From the NCBI GenBank assembly GCA_019136035.1, contig JAGVUW010000295.1:1-16130 (forward strand): a stretch of DNA of 16,130 nt, written 5' to 3'. Position numbers and translations under genes: made by a program. This DNA comes from Verrucomicrobiota bacterium. Its GTDB lineage: Bacteria > Verrucomicrobiota > Lentisphaeria > Oligosphaerales > JAFGRS01. Each line of letters starts with the position of its first letter. The first letter of the stretch is position 1. The notes below the pieces were generated by a model. The model saw only the letters and a list, made by a program, of their open reading frames with translations. It searched no databases and was not told the origin of the DNA. Shown in pieces: positions 1 through 7,614 of this stretch.

Positions 1-17
1 GTTCCGCGCCATAGTCA

Positions 18-36
18 CCTCCATAGGCTACGGAGG
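18..36. repeat. Near-perfect 19-bp palindrome
   Basis: Arms CCTCCATAG and CTACGGAGG flank a single central G, with one mismatch in nine pairs. It lies at the left edge of the window, so its context upstream is unknown. The surrounding bases (CCATAG followed by CACCTCC) loosely resemble the CCATAG / GCCACCTCC words in the repeats at the right edge of the window. It could be a hairpin or part of an intergenic repeat family. No function can be assigned. Confidence 0.45.
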
Positions 37-84
37 CAATATCGCGCAGAATCCACGGCTATGCAAGCCTAAGTGAAGAGTATT

Positions 85-124
85 AGTCCGACCAGTCCGA
101 CCAGTCCGACCAGTCCGACCAGTC
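85..124. repeat. 9-bp tandem array, AGTCCGACC x4
   Basis: Four perfect copies of AGTCCGACC occupy 85-120, followed by the first four bases of a fifth. The array lies about 130 bp upstream of the MFS start and is not inside any plausible gene. It has the same 9-bp period and a GTCC core like the two arrays at 2334-2450 and 2510-2536. It is too short and too regular to be CRISPR. Confidence 0.9.
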
Positions 125-131
125 TTCCCCC

Positions 132-180
132 GCGCCCGGGCCGGCCTCGTGAGGCATCGTTCGGGCTGGCCGGGGGCGCC
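132..180. repeat. Imperfect inverted repeat in MFS leader
   Basis: GCGCCCGGGCCGGCC at 132-146 pairs imperfectly with the GGCTGGCCGGGGGCGCC stretch at 164-180, with a small inner CCTC/GAGG dyad at 145-154. It ends about 70 bp before the MFS start codon. It could be a leader hairpin, an upstream terminator or simply a consequence of very high GC. No convincing -35/-10 pair was seen in 1-252. Confidence 0.3.
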
Positions 181-252
181 GGAGTGGCTACAGTGCGGGG
201 GTTCCGGTCGGGGCCAGCGCGGGCCTGACGGCCGGCGGGAGAGTGTGCGGCT

Positions 253-1500
253 ATGGCCTCGTCACGGCGGATGGTCTTTCAACGTCTCGATCTGGCGGCC
301 TTCCTGAGCTTCTTCACCTACGCCGCGGGAGCGGTGGTGGTGCCGGTGGCGCTGGTGGCGCTGGCGGCCGACCTGGGCTTCCCGCTGGACGAGGGCGGCA
401 TGTCGGCCGGGGGCGTACTGCACCTCGGCCGTACCCTGAGCATGGTGGGCGCCATGCTGCTCTGCGGCATTGCAGCGGGTCGCTGGGGGCAGCGGCGGAC
501 CTTCGGGTGGTCGGTCCTGCTGATGGCCCTGGGGCTCGCGCTGGCGGCACTGACGCCGACCTATGCAGTCCTGCTGGCGGCGATCCTCGTTGCCGGTGTC
601 GGCGAGGGCGTCGTCGAGGGCCTGGCGACGCCGTTCGTGCAGTCGCTGCACGAGGATGAGCCCGGGCGTTACCTCAACGTCGCGCACTCCTTCTGGTCGA
701 TCGGGGTCTTTGTGACGGTGCTCCTCTCCGGGGCGCTCCTGTCGCTCGGTGTGTCCTGGCGCTGGCTGCTGGCGGGGATCGCGCTCCTGGGCGTGTTCCC
801 CGGGATGCTCCTGCTGTGGCCGTCCCGCCGCGGCGCGCCGGCGGCGGTCGCGGCACCGGTGCCCTGGCGGCGGGTGGTGGGGCAATCCGCCGAGATTGTG
901 CGCCTGCCGCGGTTCTGGCTCTTCTTCGCCGCCATGTTCCTGGCCGGCGGCGGCGAGTTCTGCCTGACCTTCTGGAGTGCCACCTACATCCAGCTCAACC
1001 TGGGGCAGGACGCCTGGGCGGGCGGCGTGGGCACGGCCTGCATGGCAGCCGGGATGGCCCTCGGCCGCGGCGGCTGGGGCTACCTGATCCGCCAGCACCA
1101 CCTGCACCGGCTCATCCTGGGCTCGGCGCTGGCCGGCGTGGCAGTGACGCTGTGCCTGCCCGTGGTCACGACGCTGGGGCTGTTCCTGGTGCTGCTCTTC
1201 CTGGCCGGCCTGGCCACAGCACCCTTCTGGCCGAGCGTCCAGAGCCGCTGTGCCGACCGCCTGCCGCAGGTCGATACCACCATGCTCTTCATCCTGCTCT
1301 CGTGCGCGGGAGTGCCCGGCTGCGGGGTGCTGACCTGGCTCATGGGTGTCCTGGGCGATGGCCCGACCGGGCTCGGCGGCGCCTTCTACCTGGTGCCGGC
1401 CTGCTACCTGCTCCTGGCCGGCATCATGGCCTGGGACGGCCTGCTCGGCGCCGCACCGCGAGCTGCCGCGCCGGCCCGCCACGGCGGCACCGGGCGCTGA
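253..1500 (+). CDS. MFS transporter, possibly fucose-permease-like
   Basis: The 415-residue product is almost entirely hydrophobic, with enough segments for the usual 12 membrane helices. A cytoplasmic loop around residues 188-210 (PSRRGAPAA, WRRVVGQ) would divide the two six-helix halves. Residues 72-82 (GIAAGRWGQRR) match the MFS motif A loop between helices 2 and 3. The stretch YLNVAHSFWSIG at 140-151 resembles the Asn-x-x-His motif of sugar carriers related to fucose permease (FHS group). A proton- or cation-coupled sugar carrier in the inner membrane is therefore plausible, but the substrate is not readable. The ATG at 253 is preceded by GGGAGAG at 237-243. The gene stands alone and converges on the methyltransferase gene. 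MFS membership is secure; the FHS subgroup is inference. Confidence 0.9.
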   Translation: MASSRRMVFQRLDLAAFLSFFTYAAGAVVVPVALVALAADLGFPLDEGGMSAGGVLHLGRTLSMVGAMLLCGIAAGRWGQRRTFGWSVLLMALGLALAALTPTYAVLLAAILVAGVGEGVVEGLATPFVQSLHEDEPGRYLNVAHSFWSIGVFVTVLLSGALLSLGVSWRWLLAGIALLGVFPGMLLLWPSRRGAPAAVAAPVPWRRVVGQSAEIVRLPRFWLFFAAMFLAGGGEFCLTFWSATYIQLNLGQDAWAGGVGTACMAAGMALGRGGWGYLIRQHHLHRLILGSALAGVAVTLCLPVVTTLGLFLVLLFLAGLATAPFWPSVQSRCADRLPQVDTTMLFILLSCAGVPGCGVLTWLMGVLGDGPTGLGGAFYLVPACYLLLAGIMAWDGLLGAAPRAAAPARHGGTGR

Positions 1501-1511
1501 GCTGAGGGAGG

Positions 1512-1606
1512 GCGGCTCGTGCACGCGCTCGCGTCCGTAGGTCACTCGGCCTCCAGGCGGCGACGCGGTCGGCGCTACCCGCTGTCCTGTCCGGCGCACG
1601 GGCGCC
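1512..1606. repeat. Dispersed intergenic repeat R2, copy 1
   Basis: The stretch starting with GCGGCTCGTG at 1512 aligns with 9018-9113. The first 44 bases match at about 80% with one single-base gap (shared words GCGGCTCGTG, TCGCGTC, CACTCG, CTCCA). A looser match continues through GGCGGCGA to TCCG-CGC. Both copies start just after the stop of a plus-strand gene at a convergent junction. The 3' part holds a small hairpin, GGCGC-ACGG-GCGCC at 1593-1606. There is no sign of coding in this spacer. Confidence 0.6.
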
Positions 1607-1630
1607 GCCGGAATCCCGCCGCGATCGCCT

Positions 1631-2251
1631 TCAGGGCACGGCGGCAGCCTGGGCCGTCAGGAGGAAGACCGGGTAGTCGCGGTCCGCCTTCGCGACCGTG
1701 CAGACGACGGCACTCTCGATGGCGGTGAAGCCTGCGGCCTGGACCTGGGCGCCGAGGCGTTCCGGGTCGAAGCCGGTGTGGGGTACCTCGTCGGCGCCAT
1801 GGAACGACCCATCCTCGGCGCAGAGGTCGGCCAGGGCCAGGAAGCCGCCGGGGCGGAGGACCTTCCGGAAGGCCTGCAGGAGGCGGTCGGTCTCGGCGAT
1901 GTGGTGCAGGACCATCGCGCTGACAACGAGGTCGAAGCGCCCTGTCGGCAGCGGGTCGGTCAGGAGGTCGAGGCGTTGTGGGTGCAGGGCCGGCAGGCCG
2001 GCGCGGGCGACCTTCTCACGGACTTGGTCGAGCATGCCCTCGGAGGTGTCGGCCGCGGTGATGGCGCCGACCCAGGGCGACAAGAGGACGCTGAGCATGG
2101 CGGTGCCGCAGCCGTACTCCAGCATGGCCATGCCGCGGTGCAGCGTCAGGCGTTGGCGCAGGGCGGCAACGATGGCCAGGTTGCGGCTGCGGCGGCCGGG
2201 GTTGTCGTCCCAGGTGGCGGCCGCGCGGTCGAAATGTTCCGTCGAGATCAT
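1631..2251 (-). CDS. Class I SAM-dependent methyltransferase
   Basis: The 206-residue product has the Rossmann-type methyltransferase layout. An N-terminal FDRAAATWDDNP segment leads to motif I at residues 43-51 (MLEYGCGTA), which binds S-adenosylmethionine. An acidic loop (AADTSEGML) then follows, and later FDLVVSAMVLHHI, the motif typical of small-molecule and quinone-type methyltransferases. Length is usual for a stand-alone Methyltransf_11/25-type enzyme. The substrate cannot be inferred. The frame stays open for another 151 codons up to 2704, but that part crosses the 9-bp tandem array and is low-complexity. The ATG at 2251 begins the conserved N-terminus and has a weak CAGGA about 10 bases upstream. 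The gene is divergent from the ABC pair and convergent with the MFS gene. Confidence 0.88.
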   Translation of the reverse strand: MISTEHFDRAAATWDDNPGRRSRNLAIVAALRQRLTLHRGMAMLEYGCGTAMLSVLLSPWVGAITAADTSEGMLDQVREKVARAGLPALHPQRLDLLTDPLPTGRFDLVVSAMVLHHIAETDRLLQAFRKVLRPGGFLALADLCAEDGSFHGADEVPHTGFDPERLGAQVQAAGFTAIESAVVCTVAKADRDYPVFLLTAQAAAVP

Positions 2252-2333
2252 CGCAGTGTGGTCCTGAAATACCCCGGGTATCGATGGCGGGCCATAGCAT
2301 AGCGCCCGGTCGACGGCGGCGACAGCCGCCGCC

Positions 2334-2450
2334 AGGGACACCGGGGACACCGGGGACGCCGGGGACGCCAGGGACGCCGGGGACGCCAGGGACACCAGGG
2401 ACACCGGGGACACCGGGGACACCGGGGAGGCCGGGGACGTCGGGGACGCC
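2334..2450. repeat. 9-bp tandem array, 13 units of RGGGACRCC
   Basis: Thirteen consecutive 9-bp units fit RGGGACRCC, with only units 11 (GGGGAGGCC) and 12 (GGGGACGTC) deviating. Variation is mostly A/G at unit positions 1 and 7. Since 9 is a multiple of 3, every frame stays open, giving Gly-Thr-Pro or collagen-like Gly-Val-Pro strings. This explains the long spurious reading frames here. The array begins 83 bp upstream of the methyltransferase start. Confidence 0.93.
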
Positions 2451-2509
2451 GGGCGGCTCCGTGGAGGCGCGGGATCCTGGCGGCAAGGAGTCCTGCGGCG
2501 AGCCCATCC

Positions 2510-2536
2510 TTGAGTCCCCTGAGTCCCTTGAGTCCC
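2510..2536. repeat. 9-bp tandem array, YTGAGTCCC x3
   Basis: Three units, TTGAGTCCC, CTGAGTCCC and TTGAGTCCC, follow each other exactly, then decay at TTCCC. The array is 60 bp from the 13-unit array and about 140 bp upstream of the first ABC gene. Period and GTCC core match the array at 85-124. Confidence 0.85.
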
Positions 2537-2678
2537 TTCCCGGCCGACCCCCCGCTGGCCGATGGGCTTGTCAGCGTGACGCCGTCGCGCTAACTTCCCC
2601 TGCCGCGGCTGGCCTTGCAGGAACGGCGTCGCCGACCTGCGCCTGCCTTTCCATACCTTAATTATCAGAGGGCTATCG

Positions 2679-4529
2679 ATGGCCGATCCCGTGACCCCGT
2701 CCAAGGCCGGCCTTGGCGAGGCATCGACGTTCCGGGAGCGTTCCCGCTATGTCTGGCGTGCCCTGGGATGCCTGCGGCCGTATGCGCGGCTGGTGTTGGG
2801 CGCCTACGTCGCGGTGATCGTGGCCAGCCTTCTGGCGGTGTGGATGCCGATTCTGATCCGCGGCATCATCGACGACGGCATCCGCGGGCAGTCGATGACG
2901 GCCATCGGCAACGGCTGCGCTCTGCTGATGCTCGCCGCACTGGTGCAGGGCACGGCGACCTTCCTCATGGGGCGGTGGAGCGAGACGGCCTCGCAGAACG
3001 TCGCCTTCGACCTGCGCAACCGCTTCCATGCCAAGCTGCAGGACCTCTCGTTCAGTTTCCACGACCAGGCCGAGACCGGGCAACTCCTGTCGCGCAGCGT
3101 CGGGGATGTCGACCGCATCCGTTTTCTGACCGGCCGGGCCTTCATCCACATCACACAGATGAGCACCCTTGCCGTGGGTGTCACCGCGGCGATGATGGTC
3201 ATGGAGTACCGCCTCGGCCTCCTGACCCTGGCGACGGTGCCGCTGTTCGTTCTGGGCGGCCTGGGCCTGGGGTCGGTGCTGCGGCCGCTGTCGGTGCGGA
3301 TTCGCGACCAGGAGGCGTCGCTGACCTCGTTCCTCGAGCAGAACCTCCGCGGGGCGCGTCTGGTCAAGGCCTTCGGCCGCGAGCAGGCCCAGATCGACGG
3401 CTTCGACGAGCGCAACCGCGGCCTGCTGGAGCTGCAGCGTCAGGACGCGCGTTGGCGGTCGATCTACATGCCGGTGATGCAGCTCGTCTCCGGCCTCGGC
3501 AGCGTCCTCGTCCTGGTGGCGGGGGGGCGGATGGTGATTCATGGCACCCTGACCCTCGGCGGGCTGGTCGCCTTCACGGTCTACCTGGCGCAGTTGGCCG
3601 GGCCGTGCCGGCGCCTGGGCTGGTTCATCGCGGCGATCGCCGAGGCATCGGCGTCGGCCGAGCGCATCTTCGAGATCCTCGACCTGCGTTCGGAGATCCG
3701 CGACGAGCCCTCGGCACGGCCGCTCGTCGAGGTGAAGGGGCACATCCGCTTCGACCACGTCAGCTTCGGCTATGGCCGGCGGCGTCTGGCCCTCGACGAC
3801 GTGAGTTTCGAGATTCAGCCCGGCCAGAAGGTGGCCCTCCTGGGTGCCACGGGCTCGGGCAAGACGACGGTCACGCATCTGATCCCGCGCTTCTACGACC
3901 CGACGGCCGGGGCGGTGCTGATCGACGGCGTGGATATCCGCACCGCGACCCTGGCCTCGCTGCGACACCACATCGCCACCGTGCTCCAGGACACCGTCCT
4001 GTTCGCGTCGACGGTCCGGGAGAACCTGACCTTCGGGCGACCCGACGCCAGCGAGGCCGAGATCGTGGCGGCGGCGACGGCGGCGCACGCGCATGACTTC
4101 ATCATGGGCCTGCCGCAGGGCTACGACACCCGCGTCGGCGAGAAGGGCGCCGGGCTCTCCGGCGGCCAGCGGCAACGCCTCTCCCTGGCTCGCGCCATCC
4201 TGAAGGCGCCGGCCATCCTGATCCTCGACGACGCCACCGCCAGTGTCGACGTCGAGACCGAACGGCTCATCCAGCAGGCCCTGCGCGGGCTGATGCAAGG
4301 GCGTACCTCGATCATCATCGCGCAGCGCCTCAGCACCATCCGTGAGGCCGATGCGGTCTTCGTCATGGACGGCGGCCGGCTGGCGGCCGTCGGCCGCCGC
4401 ACGGCCGACGAGACCGCGCATGACCAACTCCTGCGCAGCAGCGGCCTCTACGCGGCCCTCTACGAACGCCAACTGCGGCCGGCCGAGGCCGCCGCGACAC
4501 CGGTCGACGCCACCGGGGAGGGCCGCTGA
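2679..4529 (+). CDS. ABC exporter half-transporter, degenerate-site subunit
   Basis: This 616-residue inner-membrane protein has a six-helix exporter domain (about residues 33-330) followed by an ATPase domain (about 355-590). Visible motifs are Walker A GATGSGKT at 389-396, signature LSGGQ at 493-497 and Walker B ILILD ending at D517. The residue after Walker B is Asp518 instead of the catalytic Glu, and the switch-loop position is Gln549 instead of His. These changes are typical of the degenerate site in heterodimeric exporters such as TM287/288 and BmrCD. Near residue 565 the usual short G-x-HDELL stretch is lengthened (VGRRTADETAHDQLL). Start: ATG with CAGAGGG at 2666-2672. It sits one base before its partner gene and is surely co-transcribed with it. 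Drug, lipid or peptide export is possible; the cargo is unknown. Confidence 0.93.
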   Translation: MADPVTPSKAGLGEASTFRERSRYVWRALGCLRPYARLVLGAYVAVIVASLLAVWMPILIRGIIDDGIRGQSMTAIGNGCALLMLAALVQGTATFLMGRWSETASQNVAFDLRNRFHAKLQDLSFSFHDQAETGQLLSRSVGDVDRIRFLTGRAFIHITQMSTLAVGVTAAMMVMEYRLGLLTLATVPLFVLGGLGLGSVLRPLSVRIRDQEASLTSFLEQNLRGARLVKAFGREQAQIDGFDERNRGLLELQRQDARWRSIYMPVMQLVSGLGSVLVLVAGGRMVIHGTLTLGGLVAFTVYLAQLAGPCRRLGWFIAAIAEASASAERIFEILDLRSEIRDEPSARPLVEVKGHIRFDHVSFGYGRRRLALDDVSFEIQPGQKVALLGATGSGKTTVTHLIPRFYDPTAGAVLIDGVDIRTATLASLRHHIATVLQDTVLFASTVRENLTFGRPDASEAEIVAAATAAHAHDFIMGLPQGYDTRVGEKGAGLSGGQRQRLSLARAILKAPAILILDDATASVDVETERLIQQALRGLMQGRTSIIIAQRLSTIREADAVFVMDGGRLAAVGRRTADETAHDQLLRSSGLYAALYERQLRPAEAAATPVDATGEGR

Positions 4530-4530
4530 G

Positions 4531-6390
4531 ATGCTGGGGACAGGCATGGGCGGCGGTGGCATGGGCGGGGGTGGCGGCATGGGCGGCGGGCCGCGCGGGC
4601 TGCTCAAGGCGATGGGCGAACACGAGGCCGGCAGCCGTATCCGCGGCGCCGTGCTGTGGCGGCTCCTGGTCTTCGTCAAGCCGTACTGGGCTGGACTCCT
4701 GGCCGGGGTGTTCCTGATGCTGGTCGGGACCCTCTCGGGGCTCCTGGTGCCCTACGTGACCCGGCACCTCATCGACGTTGACATCGTCCAGAAAGACCTG
4801 CGCGGCGTGACCCGCCAGGGCCTGGTGCTGGCGGCGGCGATGCTCCTCGCCTACCTGGGCTCGGCCGGGCAGAGCCTCGTGCTGGCGCGGGTCGGTCAGA
4901 AGAGCCTGTATCGCCTGCGCCGGGACCTCTTCGAGCACCTCCAGAGGCTCTCCGTGGCCTACCACGACCGCCACCTGGTCGGGGTGACCGTCTCACGGGT
5001 GATTCACGATGTCGGCGTCATCAACAACCTCCTGAGTGAGGGCCTGGTGACGCTCCTTGGGGACAGCCTTCTGATTGTCGGGACCATGGCGGTGATGCTG
5101 TGGATGAACCCGCGTCTGGCGCTGATCACCTTCGCCATCGGGCCGGTCATGATCCTGGCGACGGTTCTGTTCACGCGGCAGGCTCGGCAGGCCTACCGCG
5201 AGACGCGTGAGAAGGTCGCGGTGCTCGTCGGCAACCTGGCCGAGAATATCGAGGGCATGCGGGTGATTCAGTCCTACGCGCAGGAGGGCACCAGTCAGCG
5301 CCGCTTCGAGGAGCGCAACTGGGACAACCGCACCGCGCATGTCCGGGCGATGTCGTTGTCGTTTCTGTTCATGCCGGTGGTCGACTTCCTGGGCACGGCC
5401 GCGACCTGCATCGTGCTCCTGGCGGGTGGCATGATGGTGGCCGGCGGCGCCACGACGCCCGGGGTGATCATTGCCTTCATGGCCTACATGCAGCGCCTGT
5501 TCATGCCGATCCGCGAACTGAGCCAGTTCTACACCACCCTGCAGTCGGCCAGCGCCGGCGGCGAGCGCGTCCTGGAGCTCCTGCACACGCGTCCGCAGGT
5601 CCGCGATGCCGCGGGCGCGACGCCGCTGCTGGCGATGCAGGGCCGCCTGGAGTTCCGCGGGGTATCGTTCTGCTACGCGCCGGGTACCGAGGTCCTGCAC
5701 GATATCTCGATGCGGGTCGAGCCGGGCCAGACGGTGGCGATCGTCGGGCCGACCGGCGCCGGCAAGACCACCATCGCGAATCTCCTGTGCCGGTTCTACG
5801 AACCCACATCCGGCGAGGTTCTCATCGACGGCAGGCCCATCCAGACGATCACCGCCGGGAGCCTGCACCGACACCTCGGCTACGTCTCCCAGGACCCGTT
5901 CCTCTTTGCCGGTACCGTCGCCGAGAATATCGCCTTCGGCCGCGACGACGCCGGCATCGAGGCGATCGCCGCCGCGGCACGCCACGCCGAGGCCGATGCC
6001 TTCATCCGGCAGTTGCCGGAGGGCTACCAGACGCGCATCCTCGAGGGCGGCAGTAACCTCTCCACCGGCCAGCGCCAGCTCCTCTCGATCGCGCGGGCCA
6101 TCCTGGTCGAGCCGCGGCTGCTGATCATGGACGAGGCGACCTCGAGCGTCGATACCGCCACCGAGGCCCTCATCCAGAAGGCCCTCGCCACCCTCCTCAA
6201 AGGCCGCACCGCGGTGGTCATCGCCCACCGCCTGACCACCATCCGGAGTGCCGACTGCATCCTGGTGATCGACGACGGCCGCATCGTCCAGCGCGGCAGC
6301 CATGACGAACTCATGGCCGCCGGCGGGCTCTACCGCGAACTCTACGAGCGCCAGTTCCTGCCGGCGGCACCGTCCGCCACCGGCAGGTGA
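4531..6390 (+). CDS. ABC exporter half-transporter, catalytic subunit
   Basis: The 619-residue partner starts at ATG 4531, one base after the preceding stop, with GGGGAGGG at 4515-4522 as ribosome-binding site. The open frame extends further upstream into the first gene, but that part is out of frame with it and not conserved-looking. The N-terminus is a Met/Gly-rich stretch (about residues 5-21), often seen in this exporter group. A six-helix domain (about 45-345) precedes the ATPase domain. Motifs are Walker A GPTGAGKT at 406-413, Walker B LLIMD with intact catalytic Glu535, and switch His566. The signature is LSTGQ (510-514) in place of LSGGQ. That altered signature would face the partner's degenerate Walker site, while this subunit's intact site would face the partner's LSGGQ. 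A heterodimer is therefore strongly predicted. Confidence 0.93.
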   Translation: MLGTGMGGGGMGGGGGMGGGPRGLLKAMGEHEAGSRIRGAVLWRLLVFVKPYWAGLLAGVFLMLVGTLSGLLVPYVTRHLIDVDIVQKDLRGVTRQGLVLAAAMLLAYLGSAGQSLVLARVGQKSLYRLRRDLFEHLQRLSVAYHDRHLVGVTVSRVIHDVGVINNLLSEGLVTLLGDSLLIVGTMAVMLWMNPRLALITFAIGPVMILATVLFTRQARQAYRETREKVAVLVGNLAENIEGMRVIQSYAQEGTSQRRFEERNWDNRTAHVRAMSLSFLFMPVVDFLGTAATCIVLLAGGMMVAGGATTPGVIIAFMAYMQRLFMPIRELSQFYTTLQSASAGGERVLELLHTRPQVRDAAGATPLLAMQGRLEFRGVSFCYAPGTEVLHDISMRVEPGQTVAIVGPTGAGKTTIANLLCRFYEPTSGEVLIDGRPIQTITAGSLHRHLGYVSQDPFLFAGTVAENIAFGRDDAGIEAIAAAARHAEADAFIRQLPEGYQTRILEGGSNLSTGQRQLLSIARAILVEPRLLIMDEATSSVDTATEALIQKALATLLKGRTAVVIAHRLTTIRSADCILVIDDGRIVQRGSHDELMAAGGLYRELYERQFLPAAPSATGR

Positions 6391-6406
6391 CGGCCTGTCG
6401 CCGTCA
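6388..6406. terminator. Hairpin between convergent genes
   Basis: TGACGGC and GCCGTCA form a perfect 7-bp stem around a 5-base loop. The left arm begins with the stop codon of the second ABC gene, and the oxidoreductase stop is at 6412. An overlapping alternative stem (CGGCAGG at 6381-6387 with CCTGTCG at 6394-6400, one G-T pair) is mutually exclusive with it. Neither strand has a T-tract, so intrinsic termination is uncertain. Confidence 0.4.
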
Positions 6407-6411
6407 ATCCG

Positions 6412-7614
6412 TCAGAGGCCCCAGGAGTCGTCGATGGGCTTCTGGAAAGCGCGTACGCGGCCGCTGAGGACGCTGGCGACCGCCACCGGCCGGCCGAGGG
6501 CGGCGGACTCGAAGCAGGCCTCGCTGAGGGCCTTGGCGCGCAGGCCGGCGGTGCCGTCCATCTCGGGCTCGCGGCCGGTGCGGATGGCGTTGACGAAGTC
6601 CCACACCTCGATGCCGAAGGCGTCCATGCAGCCATACGGGAAGAGGCGCTGGCGCTGGTCGTCCGAGAGGGTCGCCATGTACTGCTCGACGATCTCGGCA
6701 TTGGCGACGGTCCGGCCGTCGGCGAGGGTCGCCTCGGCACCGCCCTGGAAGCAGTGGAAGGGGAAGCCGAGGTCGCGCAGGGAGCCCTCGGAGCCGTAGT
6801 AGAGCGCCGTGGCGAGCTTCTGGCCGGGCGCGGAGCGCGAGTAGGCCCAACTGATCAGCAGGCCGCTCTCGAAGCGCAGGGTGATCATCCAGGTGTCCTC
6901 GACATCGGCCTGGGCCTGGCCCAGCACCGGCACGTCACGAATCGTCCGGCGGTCCCAGGTGCGCAGGTCGCAGGCGACCTCACGCACCGGCCCGAAGAGG
7001 TGCTGGACCATGTCGGTGAAGTGGGCGCCGCTGTCCATGATCATGCCGCCGCCGACGAGGAGGTTGACGCCGCGCCACTTGAAGGCCGAGAGGTCGTAGT
7101 TGAAGGCGCCGTTGTCGGCCGACTGGACGATCGCGAAGCGCAGGTCGCCGATGAGCCGCCGCTGGTTGAGTGCCCAGTGCGCGGCGCGCGAGTTCTGGCA
7201 GCGCCGGACCTGCTCGGCGGTGGCGACGACGCGGCGCTGGCGGCGGCCGGCGGCGATGATGGCCTTGGAGGCGCGGATGGTGATGCCGAGCGGCTTCTCG
7301 ACCTGCACATGCAGACCGGCGTTCAGCAGCTCGATGGCGCAGGTGTGGTGGGCGTAGTGCGGGGTGCAGATGTCGGCGGCATCGGCAACACCGGCGGCGG
7401 CCAGCGCCGCGACCGAGGTGAAGACCCGCGGGGTGCTGCCCTGGAAGGCCGCAATCTCGGCGGCGGCCGCCTCGGCACGCTCGGGAACGACATCGCAGCA
7501 GGCGGTGACCGTGAACTCCCGGCAGCCCGCTGCCAGCAGGGCCTTGTAGCCCTGGCGATGTGCCTTGGCAATACCACCGCAACCCACCAGCGCCAGACGG
7601 ACCGTGTCAGACAT
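6412..7614 (-). CDS. Gfo/Idh/MocA family NAD(P)-dependent oxidoreductase
   Basis: The 400-residue protein has an N-terminal Rossmann fold with LALVGCGGIA (dinucleotide loop at residues 11-16). The family's EKP motif is at 106-108 (VQVEKPLGI; Lys107 is the usual catalytic lysine). The D-x-G-x-H motif of the substrate domain is at 194-198 (MDSGAHFTDM). The C-terminus GTAGLRAKALSEACFESAALGRPV is the usual closing helix. Members oxidise or epimerise sugars, inositols and amino sugars, and are abundant in polysaccharide-degrading bacteria. No export signal is present, so it is cytoplasmic. The frame is open to 8001, but ATG 7614 starts the conserved N-terminus and has AGGAGGAG at 7621-7628, six bases away. 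It is divergent from the secreted protein gene at 7886. Family is certain; substrate is unknown. Confidence 0.94.
   Translation of the reverse strand: MSDTVRLALVGCGGIAKAHRQGYKALLAAGCREFTVTACCDVVPERAEAAAAEIAAFQGSTPRVFTSVAALAAAGVADAADICTPHYAHHTCAIELLNAGLHVQVEKPLGITIRASKAIIAAGRRQRRVVATAEQVRRCQNSRAAHWALNQRRLIGDLRFAIVQSADNGAFNYDLSAFKWRGVNLLVGGGMIMDSGAHFTDMVQHLFGPVREVACDLRTWDRRTIRDVPVLGQAQADVEDTWMITLRFESGLLISWAYSRSAPGQKLATALYYGSEGSLRDLGFPFHCFQGGAEATLADGRTVANAEIVEQYMATLSDDQRQRLFPYGCMDAFGIEVWDFVNAIRTGREPEMDGTAGLRAKALSEACFESAALGRPVAVASVLSGRVRAFQKPIDDSWGL

Larger units (their letters stand above)
2252..2678. other. Divergent spacer carrying two tandem arrays
   Basis: This 427-bp gap separates the methyltransferase (leftward) from the ABC pair (rightward) and must hold both promoters. 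It contains the arrays at 2334-2450 and 2510-2536. An AT-richer patch at 2653-2666 (ATACCTTAATTAT), next to the SD CAGAGGG at 2666-2672, is the only weakly promoter-like stretch for the ABC genes. No consensus -35 partner was found. No protein gene is supported here. Confidence 0.5.

Noticed and set aside
85..124. CRISPR-like array
   Set aside because: Units are 9 bp with no spacers between them, and no cas genes are present; it is a simple tandem repeat. The same holds for 2334-2450 and 2510-2536.
1512..1606. Insertion-sequence remnant or MITE for repeats R1 and R2
   Set aside because: No terminal inverted repeats, target-site duplications or transposase fragment are visible at any copy, so they are reported only as dispersed repeats.
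2016..2507. Minus-strand frame with a collagen-like Gly-Val-Pro run
   Set aside because: The repeat run is the translated 9-bp DNA array, and the rest overlaps the methyltransferase in another frame. No start site with an SD and no plausible domain.
2252..2704. In-frame 151-codon N-terminal extension of the methyltransferase
   Set aside because: It is low-complexity Ser-Pro-Val sequence from the tandem array, overlaps the ABC start region and has no SD. The conserved methyltransferase begins at 2251.
2673..4679. Long antisense frame opposite the first ABC gene
   Set aside because: The plus-strand frame holds all ABC motifs. Long antisense frames are expected at this GC content, and the product is a His/Arg/Gln-rich string without domains.
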